DNA of 42,752 nt from the NCBI GenBank assembly GCA_001823545.1, contig MHUV01000004.1, positions 16,790 through 59,541 on the forward strand, read 5' to 3'. The notes under the pieces are model-generated. The model was not told the DNA's origin. It saw only the letters and a program-made list of their open reading frames with translations, and searched no databases. Shown in pieces: positions 8,706 to 18,496 of the stretch (its first letter is position 1; each line of letters opens with the position of its first letter). This stretch comes from Candidatus Yonathbacteria bacterium RIFCSPLOWO2_01_FULL_43_27. Its GTDB lineage: Bacteria; Patescibacteriota; Minisyncoccia; Phycocordibacterales; UBA1550. A program made the translations under genes and the position numbers.

Positions 8706-10631
8706 CTACTCTATCACAACTCCTTGATTCCCCCTATATTGAGGGTCGGCAGTAATATTGGTGGTAATAGTAGACTTGCGATCGCCTACCTGTGTTTTTG
8801 TAAAGTCATCCATTGCCGTAAGGAAACTCTCCCCTACAATCACCGGCAGTTGATTGCGCTGACTCAAACTTGGCGTAATAGAAACCTGAAATGCCGTCTC
8901 GCGTGTACCTCCCGCAGGAATACGCCCTGCATTCCATGTAATAGTCGCACTACCCTCATCGTACTTCACGTCCTCACCCACGGGCGAGACATTTGCGAGC
9001 CACGATGCGTAAATAGGAAGTGTTGTTTTCACTGCCACATTTGAAATATTGTTTGACCCATTGCGCACCGTCCACACAATTGTGTATGACGTTTCTTGTT
9101 CGACGCGAGGTGGTAATGGTCCAAAATTCTTGATAGGTCCCGTTGAGTACAATCCACGTGCCAACAAACTAATGTCTGTTTCAATTTTAATCTTGCGTGT
9201 GGCGAAGGTAATGATTTCTGATGAACCCGCGTCAATAGAAGCACGCCGTGCACGCGCAGTTACTTCGAGGGTAATTTGCGGATTTTTCAACATATTCCCC
9301 GCTCCTACACCCGCGACACGAGGAGAGAAACTGAAACCGATAGTTCCCTGCTCTCCTGGGTCAAGCACCGCAAGCTCGGGTGTGGTCGTCTTTTCCCACA
9401 CAATCGTATCATCGAGAGAACGGTAGAACCCTCCACTTGAAGCATACACTGAGTAGCGATTCAATGTTTCTCCTTTGAGTTTTACCTCGATAACAGCATC
9501 AGTAATTTTGGTCGGACTGTTGCTCTTCCAGGTAATATCAGCACGTACTCCTTTTTCAAATGGCACCGCGTGCTCAGGCGCGCGATCTCCATCAAGTGAA
9601 ACATCAATACTGAACAACGATTCCGTAATAATGGTTGTCTCTGTTACTGTGTTATAAACGACACCAATTTGTCGATCGTCTTTTGGGTTTTGTGTGCCGA
9701 TAGATATTTTTGTAATCTTTTCTTCTCCCTCATCACCATCAATAATACCTTTTACTTTAATCGAGCGTTTCCCTTGTTCTTCCATAGTACCGAGCGCCCA
9801 AACATTATTTCCATATGAAGGTGCCGGATCAGCACTTTTGAATACAAAATTATTCGGATATGTTGCCTGAACCATGACACCATCAGTGGTATTTTGACTG
9901 TTTGATTCTATGTTTATCTGCATTTCAATTTCCTGCCCTGCACTTACCTCCTTAACCATAGTTAAGGCAACATTGAGTGGCGAAGAAGATATTTTGATGG
10001 TGTATGAAGATTTCTTTTTTAGGGTTGCGTTTGAACCAGCAATACGATATTCCAAAACGACGGAAATTTCTTTTTGTGTATTCTCCTCACCATACACGAG
10101 CATGTTCTTTTTCTCGGTAACTGAATCACCTGCAGGAACTACCCCGAGTTTCTTGGTATAACGAGGAAGGGGCGTACCGAGAAGCGGGTCAGAAAATCCT
10201 GTAGGATATTCCACGTACAACGTAACATCATTCAGAGCAACTTTATTATCGTTGGTAACAGTGAAACTTGTTTCAAACTGCTCACCACCCGCAACAGCGA
10301 CAGGAGATGAAATTTCTATATTGATATTATCGCCAGAAATAATATTTCTACCACCCGACCATACAAACCACGCCACGAGCGCGGTTACTACAAAGAAAAG
10401 AACTGAAATGAGTAAAAATTTTTTCATTATTTTTTGACGACGCTCCCCGCGTACTTTTTTCTCGATAATATCCATTGCAAACTTGGCACCTTCTTCTGCA
10501 CGATCATTCCACGAAGGAGACGTGGGGGCCGCCGGACGAGGAGAGAGTGTTTCATTGACCTTTTGTGGCGTAAAGTCTTTTGCGTACAACTCTTTTTCAA
10601 GTTCTTCTATTTTACTTTTAGTATCAGACAT
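8706..10631 (-). CDS. Membrane-anchored extracytoplasmic protein with repeated beta-sandwich (DUF11/CARDB-like) domains
   Basis: 641 aa. Cytoplasmic N-terminus, one TM (FLLISVLFFVVTALVAWFVW), then repeats such as SFTVTNDNKVALNDVTLYVEYPTGF and SYTIVWTVRNGSNNISNVAVKTTLP. Confidence 0.7.
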   Translation of the reverse strand: MSDTKSKIEELEKELYAKDFTPQKVNETLSPRPAAPTSPSWNDRAEEGAKFAMDIIEKKVRGERRQKIMKKFLLISVLFFVVTALVAWFVWSGGRNIISGDNINIEISSPVAVAGGEQFETSFTVTNDNKVALNDVTLYVEYPTGFSDPLLGTPLPRYTKKLGVVPAGDSVTEKKNMLVYGEENTQKEISVVLEYRIAGSNATLKKKSSYTIKISSSPLNVALTMVKEVSAGQEIEMQINIESNSQNTTDGVMVQATYPNNFVFKSADPAPSYGNNVWALGTMEEQGKRSIKVKGIIDGDEGEEKITKISIGTQNPKDDRQIGVVYNTVTETTIITESLFSIDVSLDGDRAPEHAVPFEKGVRADITWKSNSPTKITDAVIEVKLKGETLNRYSVYASSGGFYRSLDDTIVWEKTTTPELAVLDPGEQGTIGFSFSPRVAGVGAGNMLKNPQITLEVTARARRASIDAGSSEIITFATRKIKIETDISLLARGLYSTGPIKNFGPLPPRVEQETSYTIVWTVRNGSNNISNVAVKTTLPIYASWLANVSPVGEDVKYDEGSATITWNAGRIPAGGTRETAFQVSITPSLSQRNQLPVIVGESFLTAMDDFTKTQVGDRKSTITTNITADPQYRGNQGVVIE

Positions 10632-10670
10632 AAAATATATAATACCACATCTATTACGTCACCTCTAGGG

Positions 10671-11264
10671 TTACAGATGTGTCTCCCTGAGTACATTATT
10701 GACGTCGCGGAGCGCGAGAAGGCGCACGTTTTCAAATGATATAAGGGTATCCTGAGACCATTCTCTATTTTGTACAAAATCTTTATATAACTCAAAATTG
10801 TCGTACCCTAAATGCGAAAGGACACGCATCGTGGCAAGCGTCTCAAACGATGAGTGTAGGAACGATGGAACAATTTCTGATCGTAAAAATTCTGTAATAT
10901 CTGAAAGCTCTTTAAAGAGTATTTTATTTTGCTCTTCCCCGTGCACCAATCGCGCCACGAGCGCACACACGCGCGCAAGTAATACACGATTCTCAGAAAA
11001 AATTCCTCCTTGATGCACAGAATCTTTTTCTTCGGCGATAGCACTTGTAATACGCCACACCTCTCGTCCGTGCACGAGATCGACATTGATCCATGAAAAA
11101 TCTTGGAGGGTGTATCGAAGTTTTGAAGATAACTTCCTCACGGCCTGTGCGGTAGCACCAACAAGCCCGAGCTCTTCGGTAAAAATTCTATAGTATTTAT
11201 TTGATTCACGCGTAGCCACACTGCCGAGTATCAGACCATGGGTGTGATAAATGTGGTGAGCCAT
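10671..11264 (-). CDS. recO: DNA repair protein RecO (short form)
   Basis: 197 aa. HTHGLILGSVATRESNKYYRIFTEELGLVGATAQAVRKLSSKLR matches the RecO N-terminal OB fold; adjacent to the ileS stop. Confidence 0.8.
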   Translation of the reverse strand: MAHHIYHTHGLILGSVATRESNKYYRIFTEELGLVGATAQAVRKLSSKLRYTLQDFSWINVDLVHGREVWRITSAIAEEKDSVHQGGIFSENRVLLARVCALVARLVHGEEQNKILFKELSDITEFLRSEIVPSFLHSSFETLATMRVLSHLGYDNFELYKDFVQNREWSQDTLISFENVRLLALRDVNNVLRETHL

Positions 11265-11267
11265 ATG

Positions 11268-14200
11268 TTATTCACCGAGCACGACGAACAATGTGATGGT
11301 ATCGAATTCTATCTTGCTCACCTGCCCCTCAGGTGATACAAAACCATCTTTTGTTTGTTCTTTTTCAATATCACCAAACGTAACACTGCTCACGTGAGCC
11401 AACTTTTTAAGTTCCTCGGTAAACATTTCAATTAACGCATGGCCGTCTTCGTTCGTCTCTATCTTTAATACGGTCATATCTGAAGGCGTAAGACCTTTTT
11501 GTTTGCGGAGCTCCTGAACCGTACGGACGACATCACGAAACTGTCCCTCTTTTTTAAGCTCAGGAGTAATAACCGTATCGAGGACCACTTCTTCTGCAGA
11601 AGTGTCCACAAAAACAACCTCTTTTACATTTATTTCATCTTTGATCAAATCCTTAAGTCCATTCTGCGAGATATTCTTCTCTGTATTCTTCACCATGAGT
11701 GACGCGAGAGGTTGACGCACTTTCACCCCTGCCTTTGCACGCGCTTCGAGTGCAAGCGAAACAATACGACGAACCTCTGTCATCGATGCCAGAGTTGTCG
11801 TGTCAGGTTTTTCCATTGTTGGCCACACCTCAAGATGCACACTCTCTTTCCCCCCTTGTATGTTCTGATAAAGATGTTCAGCAAGGAATGGCATCACCGG
11901 TGCAAGCAGTTTTGAGAGCTCAAGAAGGACCGTATGAGTTGTTTGTGACGCGAGCAAACGGTCGGCCTGATCATCAGACTTAAATCGGTCGCGCGAGCGA
12001 CGAAGGTACCACGTGGAAAGATCATCAACAAAACTTCCAATAGGCTTCACCGCACGATCAAGCTCGTACGCATCAAGGGAGGTGGTCATTTCATTCCCTA
12101 ACTCAGAGAGACGCGCAAGAATCCACTGATCTAAAATATTATCACTTTCGTTTACTTTTTTAAGAGAAGTCTGCGTTCCTTCTCCGTGTAACTGATAAAA
12201 TGAAAGAACATTCAACAAACGCATTGTTATTTTTTTCACCACTTCATCGACACCCTTTTCTGAAAACGAAAGGTCCTCCGCACGAACTACCGGCGATGAA
12301 AGAAGGTAGTAGCGCATCGCATCTGCACCATAACGATCAACAATGTACTGTGGGTCAGGATAATTCTTGAGGCGTTTTGACATTTTTTGTCCGTCTTCTG
12401 CAAGGACCATCCCGTTAACCACCACATTCTTAAATGGCGCCTTCCCAAAAAGACCTACGGACAAATTGAGCATATTATAAAACCATCCCCGTGTCTGATC
12501 TACACCCTCACCAATAAAATCTGCAGGAAAATTTTTCTCAAAAAGTTCCTTGTTCTCGAACGGATAATGAAACTGTGCAAACGGCATTGACCCTGATTCG
12601 AACCAGCAGTCAAACACGTACGGCACGCGCACCATAGGATGCCCTTTCGCGCACAGCACGGGAACTTCATCGATAGCAGGGCGATGCGTATCAAATTCAT
12701 AATCATCATTATGAGGAAACGGCGTAAATGAAAGTTCACGTACTTCTCCCGGTACCATAAAATCCTCTCTCCCTTTTTTAAGCTCAAGAAGATGTGGTGT
12801 TGCTACGCCAAGCGTACCAGCCGTAAGCATCCATGTAGGATACTCGTGGGTAACAATAAGAATTGTTGTATTGCAGTAAGTTCTTTCTAATTCCTCAAGA
12901 AACGCCATTGTTCTACGCTTAACATCGAGAAGGTTTTCACCTCCCTCGGGGCGCTTTGTTATTTTTTCTTCAAGCGAAGAAAAATGTTCATGATAGACAT
13001 CAATAGATTTGCCATCAAAAACACCCGTATCAATTTCTTTGAGGCGTTCGTCGAAAATTATTTTGTCAGCATCGTACCCTATCGTTTTTGCAACAAGCTC
13101 TGCCGTTTGCTTGGTGCGTAAAAAAGGTGAGGAAAATATGAGCTCGACAGGCTTCTTTGCAAGTTGTTCACTTGTTTCCGTCACAGCCTTAACACCGTTT
13201 GACGTAAGACCAAACGGCGCATTCGTTGCAAGTTTTGAACTTACAATTCCCTGTACATTACTTTCTGCCTCTCCGTGGCGCATTACTAAATATGTATTTC
13301 CCGATCTTTTTGTTCTTTCAGCGAGTTCAGCGCGTGATCCGGCGACAAAACGTTCGTCACATGTCGTACACTGCCACACCGGAAGCGGTGCACCCCAAAA
13401 ACGCGAGCGAGAGATCGCCCAATCGCGCGCGCCTTCGAGCCACCTTCCGAAACGTCCATCGCGCATATTGGCAGGCACCCATGTTGTTTTTGCATTTTCA
13501 GAAATAAGTCGCTCTTTCAAGTCAACAACTTTTACAAACCATGACTCTGCCGCATAGTTAAGAAGTGGCGTATCACAACGCCAACAATGTGGATATGAAT
13601 GAATAATCTTTTCTTTTGAAAAGAGTGCGCCAATACCTGCGAGGTGTTTGATGATAAGGATATCTGTTGCTTGATGTCCATCTTTTTCTTTTGCTTTTGG
13701 TTTTGCCGGTACACCCACAAAATCACGGACCTCGGGTTTCATCAACCCATCCATTCCGACATGTTGCACGAACGGAAGTTGTTCCTTCTTGCCCAGCGCC
13801 ATGTCATCTTCTCCAAAGGCTGGCGCAATATGCACCACGCCGGTACCACTCGCCATCGTAACAAATGGAGCGCCATAGATTTTCCATCCATTCTGATGAT
13901 TTTGAAGTGCCGTATTTTTTGCGTAGTAGTCAAACATAGGACGGTACGATTTCCCCACAAGTTCACTCCCTTTGAATTCACTCACGATTGTGTACGCTAT
14001 TTCTTTGAAGACGTGTGACAAACGTTCACGTGCCAAAATGTAATGTCCCCCTTCGGTAGAAATTTTTACATACGTTTCGTCAGAGTTTATCGCGAGTGCA
14101 ACATTTCCAGGAAGCGTCCACGGTGTCGTTGTCCACGCAAGCACGTACGTCCCTGGCTCATCCACAAGTTCAAACTTCACCGTCACTGAAATATCGGTGA

Positions 14201-14801
14201 TATCTTTGTATCCGTCAGCAACCTCATTATTAGAAAGTGTTGTTTCGCATCGAGGACAAATCTGCATTGCTTTGAAGCCTTGATAGATGAGTCCCTTTTC
14301 GTACAGCGTTTTGAATGCCCACCAAATCGATTCGGTATACGAAGCATCCATCGTTTTATACGAGTGTTCCATATCGATCCATCGTCCAATACGAGGAATT
14401 ATTTTTTTCCATTCTGCATCATAGCGAAGCACTGATGCACGCGCAGCTTCATTAAACTTGTCGATACCGTATGCTTCAATATCTTTTTTATGTCCGAGAC
14501 CAAGCTCTCCTTCGATGAGGTTTTCAATAGGAAGTCCGTGACAATCCCACCCCCACACGCGTCGCACGAAACGCCCCCGCATTGTTTGATAGCGCGGGAT
14601 TACGTCCTTGATCGTACTGGCGAGAATATGTCCGTAGTGAGGTACCCCTGTTGCAAAGGGAGGTCCATCATTAAACGAAAAATGTTCCCCATTTTTAGTC
14701 TGTTCAAGTGTTTTTTCAAAAATCTGTTTCTCACGCCAAAAAGCAAGGGTCGCCTCCTCGCGCTCCGCAATTTCTGATAGTTTTTTCTCTGTTTCGTCCA
14801 T
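11268..14801 (-). CDS. ileS: Isoleucyl-tRNA synthetase (eukaryote-like/type 2) with an embedded histidine-phosphatase domain
   Basis: 1177 aa. DGPPFATGVPHYGHILASTIKD (HIGH region), editing-domain AWTTTPWTLPGNVALAIN and GTGVVHIAPAFGEDD, and KMSKRLKNYPDP (KMSKS). Insertion YLVMRHGEAESN...SSPFLRTKQTAELVA...ERLKEIDTG...ILIVTHEYPTW at about aa 501-695. Confidence 0.95.
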   Translation of the reverse strand: MDETEKKLSEIAEREEATLAFWREKQIFEKTLEQTKNGEHFSFNDGPPFATGVPHYGHILASTIKDVIPRYQTMRGRFVRRVWGWDCHGLPIENLIEGELGLGHKKDIEAYGIDKFNEAARASVLRYDAEWKKIIPRIGRWIDMEHSYKTMDASYTESIWWAFKTLYEKGLIYQGFKAMQICPRCETTLSNNEVADGYKDITDISVTVKFELVDEPGTYVLAWTTTPWTLPGNVALAINSDETYVKISTEGGHYILARERLSHVFKEIAYTIVSEFKGSELVGKSYRPMFDYYAKNTALQNHQNGWKIYGAPFVTMASGTGVVHIAPAFGEDDMALGKKEQLPFVQHVGMDGLMKPEVRDFVGVPAKPKAKEKDGHQATDILIIKHLAGIGALFSKEKIIHSYPHCWRCDTPLLNYAAESWFVKVVDLKERLISENAKTTWVPANMRDGRFGRWLEGARDWAISRSRFWGAPLPVWQCTTCDERFVAGSRAELAERTKRSGNTYLVMRHGEAESNVQGIVSSKLATNAPFGLTSNGVKAVTETSEQLAKKPVELIFSSPFLRTKQTAELVAKTIGYDADKIIFDERLKEIDTGVFDGKSIDVYHEHFSSLEEKITKRPEGGENLLDVKRRTMAFLEELERTYCNTTILIVTHEYPTWMLTAGTLGVATPHLLELKKGREDFMVPGEVRELSFTPFPHNDDYEFDTHRPAIDEVPVLCAKGHPMVRVPYVFDCWFESGSMPFAQFHYPFENKELFEKNFPADFIGEGVDQTRGWFYNMLNLSVGLFGKAPFKNVVVNGMVLAEDGQKMSKRLKNYPDPQYIVDRYGADAMRYYLLSSPVVRAEDLSFSEKGVDEVVKKITMRLLNVLSFYQLHGEGTQTSLKKVNESDNILDQWILARLSELGNEMTTSLDAYELDRAVKPIGSFVDDLSTWYLRRSRDRFKSDDQADRLLASQTTHTVLLELSKLLAPVMPFLAEHLYQNIQGGKESVHLEVWPTMEKPDTTTLASMTEVRRIVSLALEARAKAGVKVRQPLASLMVKNTEKNISQNGLKDLIKDEINVKEVVFVDTSAEEVVLDTVITPELKKEGQFRDVVRTVQELRKQKGLTPSDMTVLKIETNEDGHALIEMFTEELKKLAHVSSVTFGDIEKEQTKDGFVSPEGQVSKIEFDTITLFVVLGE

Positions 14802-14858
14802 ATTCTTTCAGGATAGCACAAAGCCGTGGATGCGTAAAAGTATGAGCATGTCGAAGTC

Positions 14859-14887
14859 TTGACGAACACTCTAAAGTCTGATAGAAC
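14859..14887 (+). promoter_or_regulatory. Predicted promoter of folA-thyA
   Basis: TTGACG (14859-14864), 17-nt spacer, TAGAAC (14882-14887); an SD-like sequence GAGGAGG follows just before the ATG at 14930. Confidence 0.55.
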
Positions 14888-14929
14888 GAAAGAAGATTGT
14901 TCTACTAAAAACAAACAGAGGAGGCTAGT

Positions 14930-15448
14930 ATGCCAATCGAGATCATTGCCGCCGTCGCAGACGGTGGCGCAATTGGACATAAAGGAAGGATGCCATGGGA
15001 CCGCATACCGCGCGACCTAACACACTTCAAAGAGATCACCATGGGTCAAACGATTGTGATGGGATATACCACGCTCGTTTCCATCGGCAGAGAACTATCC
15101 GGAAGGAACGTACTCGCACTTACCCGTGATCCGAGCAAACTCGCGTCATTCCCTTGGTGTAAGGCAACGACCAAGGATGTCATTCTCGAGATGGCAAAGA
15201 CTGAACGCATCATCATTGCTGGCGGAGAGGCTACATATTTAGAATTCCTCCGCTACGCGACGATTGCACACATTACGAGGATCAGAAAGTACTTTGCAGG
15301 AGATACGTATTTCCCGGAGCTCCCTCTCTCGGAGTGGCATCTTGAGTCTTCGCAGTTTTGGGACAAGGGGGACAAAAACCCATACCCAATAGAATTCGAA
15401 ACATGGTTCAGAAGAAGGAATCTTCATGAAGAGAACGCTACTATTTAA
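14930..15448 (+). CDS. folA: Dihydrofolate reductase
   Basis: 172 aa. IIAAVADGGAIGHKGRMPWDRIPRDLTHFKEITMGQTIVMGYTTLVSIGR and IIIAGGEATYLEFL motifs; SD GAGGAGG. Confidence 0.92.
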   Translation: MPIEIIAAVADGGAIGHKGRMPWDRIPRDLTHFKEITMGQTIVMGYTTLVSIGRELSGRNVLALTRDPSKLASFPWCKATTKDVILEMAKTERIIIAGGEATYLEFLRYATIAHITRIRKYFAGDTYFPELPLSEWHLESSQFWDKGDKNPYPIEFETWFRRRNLHEENATI

Positions 15449-15460
15449 GGGAGGCTTTAT

Positions 15461-16381
15461 ATGGGACACGAACCGAAAGACGTCATAGCGTATCTTCCTC
15501 TCGAAAAAAGGGTCGTCGATACGCAGTACCACGATCTTCTCCGTCAGATATACGAGGACGGAGAGACCGTTCGTCCGATTCATGGAGGAGAATCGCGTAT
15601 GATAGCCGGAGCTCAGATGCGCTTTACTATGGCAAATGGCTTTCCAGTCATCACCGAGCGCGACCTCTCCGGCAACCTTTTCTACGGCGCGCTCGCCGAG
15701 CACATTGCATTCCTTCACGGAGCGCATACGCTTGAGGAGCTTCGCGCGTGGGGAGTAAACGATTGCTGGTGGGCACCATGGGTAACCAAGGAAAAATGTG
15801 AGTTTTTTGGACTCCGCGAAGGAGAACTGGGAAGTGCTTCCTATGGAGAAGCCTGGACCAGATTCCCTATCCGAGACGGTGGTACCTTTAATCAGATCAC
15901 CGCGGTCATTGACCAGATCAAGCGTATGCCCTTCTTGCGGACCCACCGCATCACAAGCTGGTACCCACCCGAGATCATCGGACCGCCAGGAACACGCAGA
16001 GTCGTCGTAGCACCTTGCCACGGTGACATCTATATCAACATGTTCCCCGAGAAAAAAGAGCTTATCATCCACCACGTACAGCGGAGTGGCGACCTGCCCG
16101 TCGGCGTTGCCTTCAACCTCGTTCAGTACGCGGCCTTCGGTATGATGCTCGCCAAGATCCTCGAATACACGTTTACAGAGCTCGTGTACACCTTCAACGA
16201 CGTGCACCTCTACGAAATGCAGTACCCGCACGTCGAAGAACTCCTTGCGCGAGAGCCGTTCCCGTTTCCAACAGTAACGCTGTCCAAAGACGCGGATGAC
16301 ATTATGGCATTTCGTCCAAGAGATTTCACTCTCAAGGACTACGTGTCACATCCAAAAATGACCATTCCGACGCCGATCTAA
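15461..16381 (+). CDS. thyA: Thymidylate synthase (divergent ThyA)
   Basis: 306 aa. VVAPCH active-site Cys, VQRSGDLPVGVAFNLVQYA and NDVHLYEMQ motifs; SD AGGGAGG; 12 nt after folA. Confidence 0.92.
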   Translation: MGHEPKDVIAYLPLEKRVVDTQYHDLLRQIYEDGETVRPIHGGESRMIAGAQMRFTMANGFPVITERDLSGNLFYGALAEHIAFLHGAHTLEELRAWGVNDCWWAPWVTKEKCEFFGLREGELGSASYGEAWTRFPIRDGGTFNQITAVIDQIKRMPFLRTHRITSWYPPEIIGPPGTRRVVVAPCHGDIYINMFPEKKELIIHHVQRSGDLPVGVAFNLVQYAAFGMMLAKILEYTFTELVYTFNDVHLYEMQYPHVEELLAREPFPFPTVTLSKDADDIMAFRPRDFTLKDYVSHPKMTIPTPI

Positions 16382-16392
16382 TCAGTATCACC

Positions 16393-16424
16393 AAACCCCC
16401 GCCTTCCCGAAGGCGGGGGTTTTT
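16393..16424 (+). terminator. Rho-independent terminator after thyA
   Basis: AAACCCCCGCCTT-CCCG-AAGGCGGGGGTTTTT. Confidence 0.9.
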
Positions 16425-16438
16425 GCTACGATACCCTA

Positions 16439-16906
16439 ATGAAACCCACCGTAAACATCGCTCATACGCGAAATAAAAAAAATGTATACGAAAAAATCGT
16501 GAGGGATAAGGTGTGTCCGTTTTGTGTCGACTTTTCTAAAAAACAAAAAATTTTCCAATATCACTCAAAACCTATTCTTTTCCATGGTACACACTGGGTG
16601 GTAACAGAGAACTTTGATCCTTACGAAGGAACAAAACATCACTTCATGTTCATTCACCGAAAGCACATTGTTTCTTTTTCGGAAATAAAACCTTTGGCTT
16701 TACAGGAACTCGTGCTTCTCACAAAAAAACTCGAGAAGAAATTTTCATTACCAGCAGGGGTGTTCCTTTTCCGTTTTGGTGATACGAGATACACAGGCGG
16801 TAGTGTGAACCACTTTCACGGACACTTCGTCCTCGGCGACAAGGGAGCAAAAGGAACGAGCGAGCCACTCACACTCTTCGCGGGGTACAAAAAAGCCGGC
16901 AAATAA
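16439..16906 (+). CDS. HIT-family nucleotide hydrolase/transferase
   Basis: 155 aa. CPFC near the N-terminus and the histidine triad VNHFHGHFVLG. Confidence 0.82.
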   Translation: MKPTVNIAHTRNKKNVYEKIVRDKVCPFCVDFSKKQKIFQYHSKPILFHGTHWVVTENFDPYEGTKHHFMFIHRKHIVSFSEIKPLALQELVLLTKKLEKKFSLPAGVFLFRFGDTRYTGGSVNHFHGHFVLGDKGAKGTSEPLTLFAGYKKAGK

Positions 16907-16932
16907 ATTTGCCGGCCACGGTCCTTTCACCG

Positions 16933-17784
16933 CTATGGTTCTACATAGATCATTTCAACCCCGTGATCACGGAGGGTCTTCACCCCATTGAGATTTGAAT
17001 ACCCTCCTGCAAAAAAGACTCTCTTTATTCCTGCGCCAACGATAGAGTTTGCGCATCTGTTACACGGAAAGGTTGTGACGAACATGTCCGCCCCTTTAAG
17101 TTTGAACCCTTCCCGCGCCGCGTGTGCAACAACACCGTCTTCGGCATGAAGGGATGTGTAGATCTCTACGAATTCGCCTGGGCCGAAGTTATTTCTCGGA
17201 TCACCATCAATGTACGGAGCGTATTCGTTGGGGTAATGGGTATTATGTGCTACGACGGTTGTTCCGTCTTCACATACAGCCATCGCAGCGATCTGCCTCC
17301 ACCAGTCGGAACTCTTTTCTCTAGCTTCAAGCAGAAGGTTCATGCGTGGCAATACGTCACCATACTCTCTGTCCCCCTTTCGAATGACCTTGTCAGCATT
17401 AGGAAGAGTTGTGCCAACGGCATCGATCGACTTGTCCCAATCCCACCGAAGAAAGGTTGGGATGTACTCGACTTTTCTGCCCTGAAAATGTTTTTTATAA
17501 AGAAAATGCGAAACATCTTCGTCAGGCATTACGAGTGTGACGTCTGAATCCTTGATCATCGAAACCGCCTTCGAAAAACACAGGGCGCGAAGCCCAAACA
17601 CAGAGAGTATCTTTTGCACTTCTTCAAACTGAAGTGCGCGAAGCTCTCGTGCGAGATGCGGAAGTTCAGAAACATCCTCCGCCTCAATAACGCAGACGCT
17701 TTTAGCACCAGACTTTGAAAGAAAGTCCAGGTACCCGCGATGAATCACGGGGACGAAGGAAATGATGATCTTTCCTCCTTTCAT
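16933..17784 (-). CDS. Deoxycytidylate-deaminase-family protein with an N-terminal nucleotidyltransferase-like domain
   Basis: 283 aa. Zn-deaminase motifs SLHAEDGVVAHAA and TFPCNRCANSIVGAGIKRV in the C-terminal half; N-terminus IISFVPVIHRGYLDFLSKSGAKSVCVI resembles a degenerate HxGH nucleotidyltransferase. Confidence 0.8.
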   Translation of the reverse strand: MKGGKIIISFVPVIHRGYLDFLSKSGAKSVCVIEAEDVSELPHLARELRALQFEEVQKILSVFGLRALCFSKAVSMIKDSDVTLVMPDEDVSHFLYKKHFQGRKVEYIPTFLRWDWDKSIDAVGTTLPNADKVIRKGDREYGDVLPRMNLLLEAREKSSDWWRQIAAMAVCEDGTTVVAHNTHYPNEYAPYIDGDPRNNFGPGEFVEIYTSLHAEDGVVAHAAREGFKLKGADMFVTTFPCNRCANSIVGAGIKRVFFAGGYSNLNGVKTLRDHGVEMIYVEP

Positions 17785-18389
17785 TATTTCACCCCCTTCA
17801 CTTCGTTGAAGTACCCATCCATTGCTTCGACAACCCTCTTTTTAAGTCCTCCTGCTCCATCGATCGTAAGATCGCGGATCCGTGCAGAAGTTGATGTCTC
17901 CGCCTGTGGCTCGAAGATTATGACTTTATCAACAATCTTCTCGATCTCCGCTTTTTTTGACGTAGGAAAATCCTTTGTCGAGTGAGACATAACGAGAACG
18001 TTTGGACGAATCGCCTTATGTAAGTAATCGATGTCTCTATCCGCCTCTTCGAATGTCCTCAGGGTCAGTATATCGACCGACCGTAAGAAGGCAAGCATCC
18101 TCAGACGCTCACTCTCGGGGACAACTGGCCTATCAGGCCCTTTGCGCTTGCGTGTCAGTTCGTCGGTGTCGACACCGACGATAAGAATATCTCCTTGCTG
18201 CTTTGCAAGCTCGAGATACTTTCCGTGCCCTTCATGAATGAGATCATAGACCCCCTGAGTAAGAACGACTTTGTGACCAAAATCCTGAAGATTTTTTACC
18301 ACTTCCTTGAGATATTCGATGTCGGGGATAAACCTTGCCTCGAACGGTGCACTGGGGGACAAAATGTCCTTTATGCTTCTTTTTGTCAT
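17784..18389 (-). CDS. Cytidylyltransferase-like nucleotidyltransferase (RfaE2/HldE-C type)
   Basis: 201 aa. VVLTQGVYDLIHEGHGKYLELAKQQGDILIVGVDTDELTRKRKGPDRPVVPESERLRMLAFLRSVD; SD AAGGAGG upstream; one-base overlap with the downstream deaminase gene. Confidence 0.85.
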   Translation of the reverse strand: MTKRSIKDILSPSAPFEARFIPDIEYLKEVVKNLQDFGHKVVLTQGVYDLIHEGHGKYLELAKQQGDILIVGVDTDELTRKRKGPDRPVVPESERLRMLAFLRSVDILTLRTFEEADRDIDYLHKAIRPNVLVMSHSTKDFPTSKKAEIEKIVDKVIIFEPQAETSTSARIRDLTIDGAGGLKKRVVEAMDGYFNEVKGVK

Positions 18390-18496
18390 AACAAAACCTC
18401 CTTATAGTTTAGGGTTTGAGTTTTTGAGAACTATATATCTATTTTGATACTACCCCAGCCTCCCAAATATGTAAAGGATGTATGATGTTGCCAATA

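Noticed and set aside
13009-13557. 182-aa plus-strand ORF
   Set aside because: Antisense shadow inside ileS, no family resemblance.
11268-14801. ileS as two genes or an assembly fusion with a separate phosphatase
   Set aside because: Single uninterrupted frame with IleRS motifs in correct order on both sides of the insert. A domain insertion fits better, although read-level confirmation is still desirable.
15239-16231. 330-aa minus-strand ORF
   Set aside because: Fully antisense to well-supported folA/thyA; no recognisable domain. It is most likely a shadow ORF of the higher-GC coding strand.
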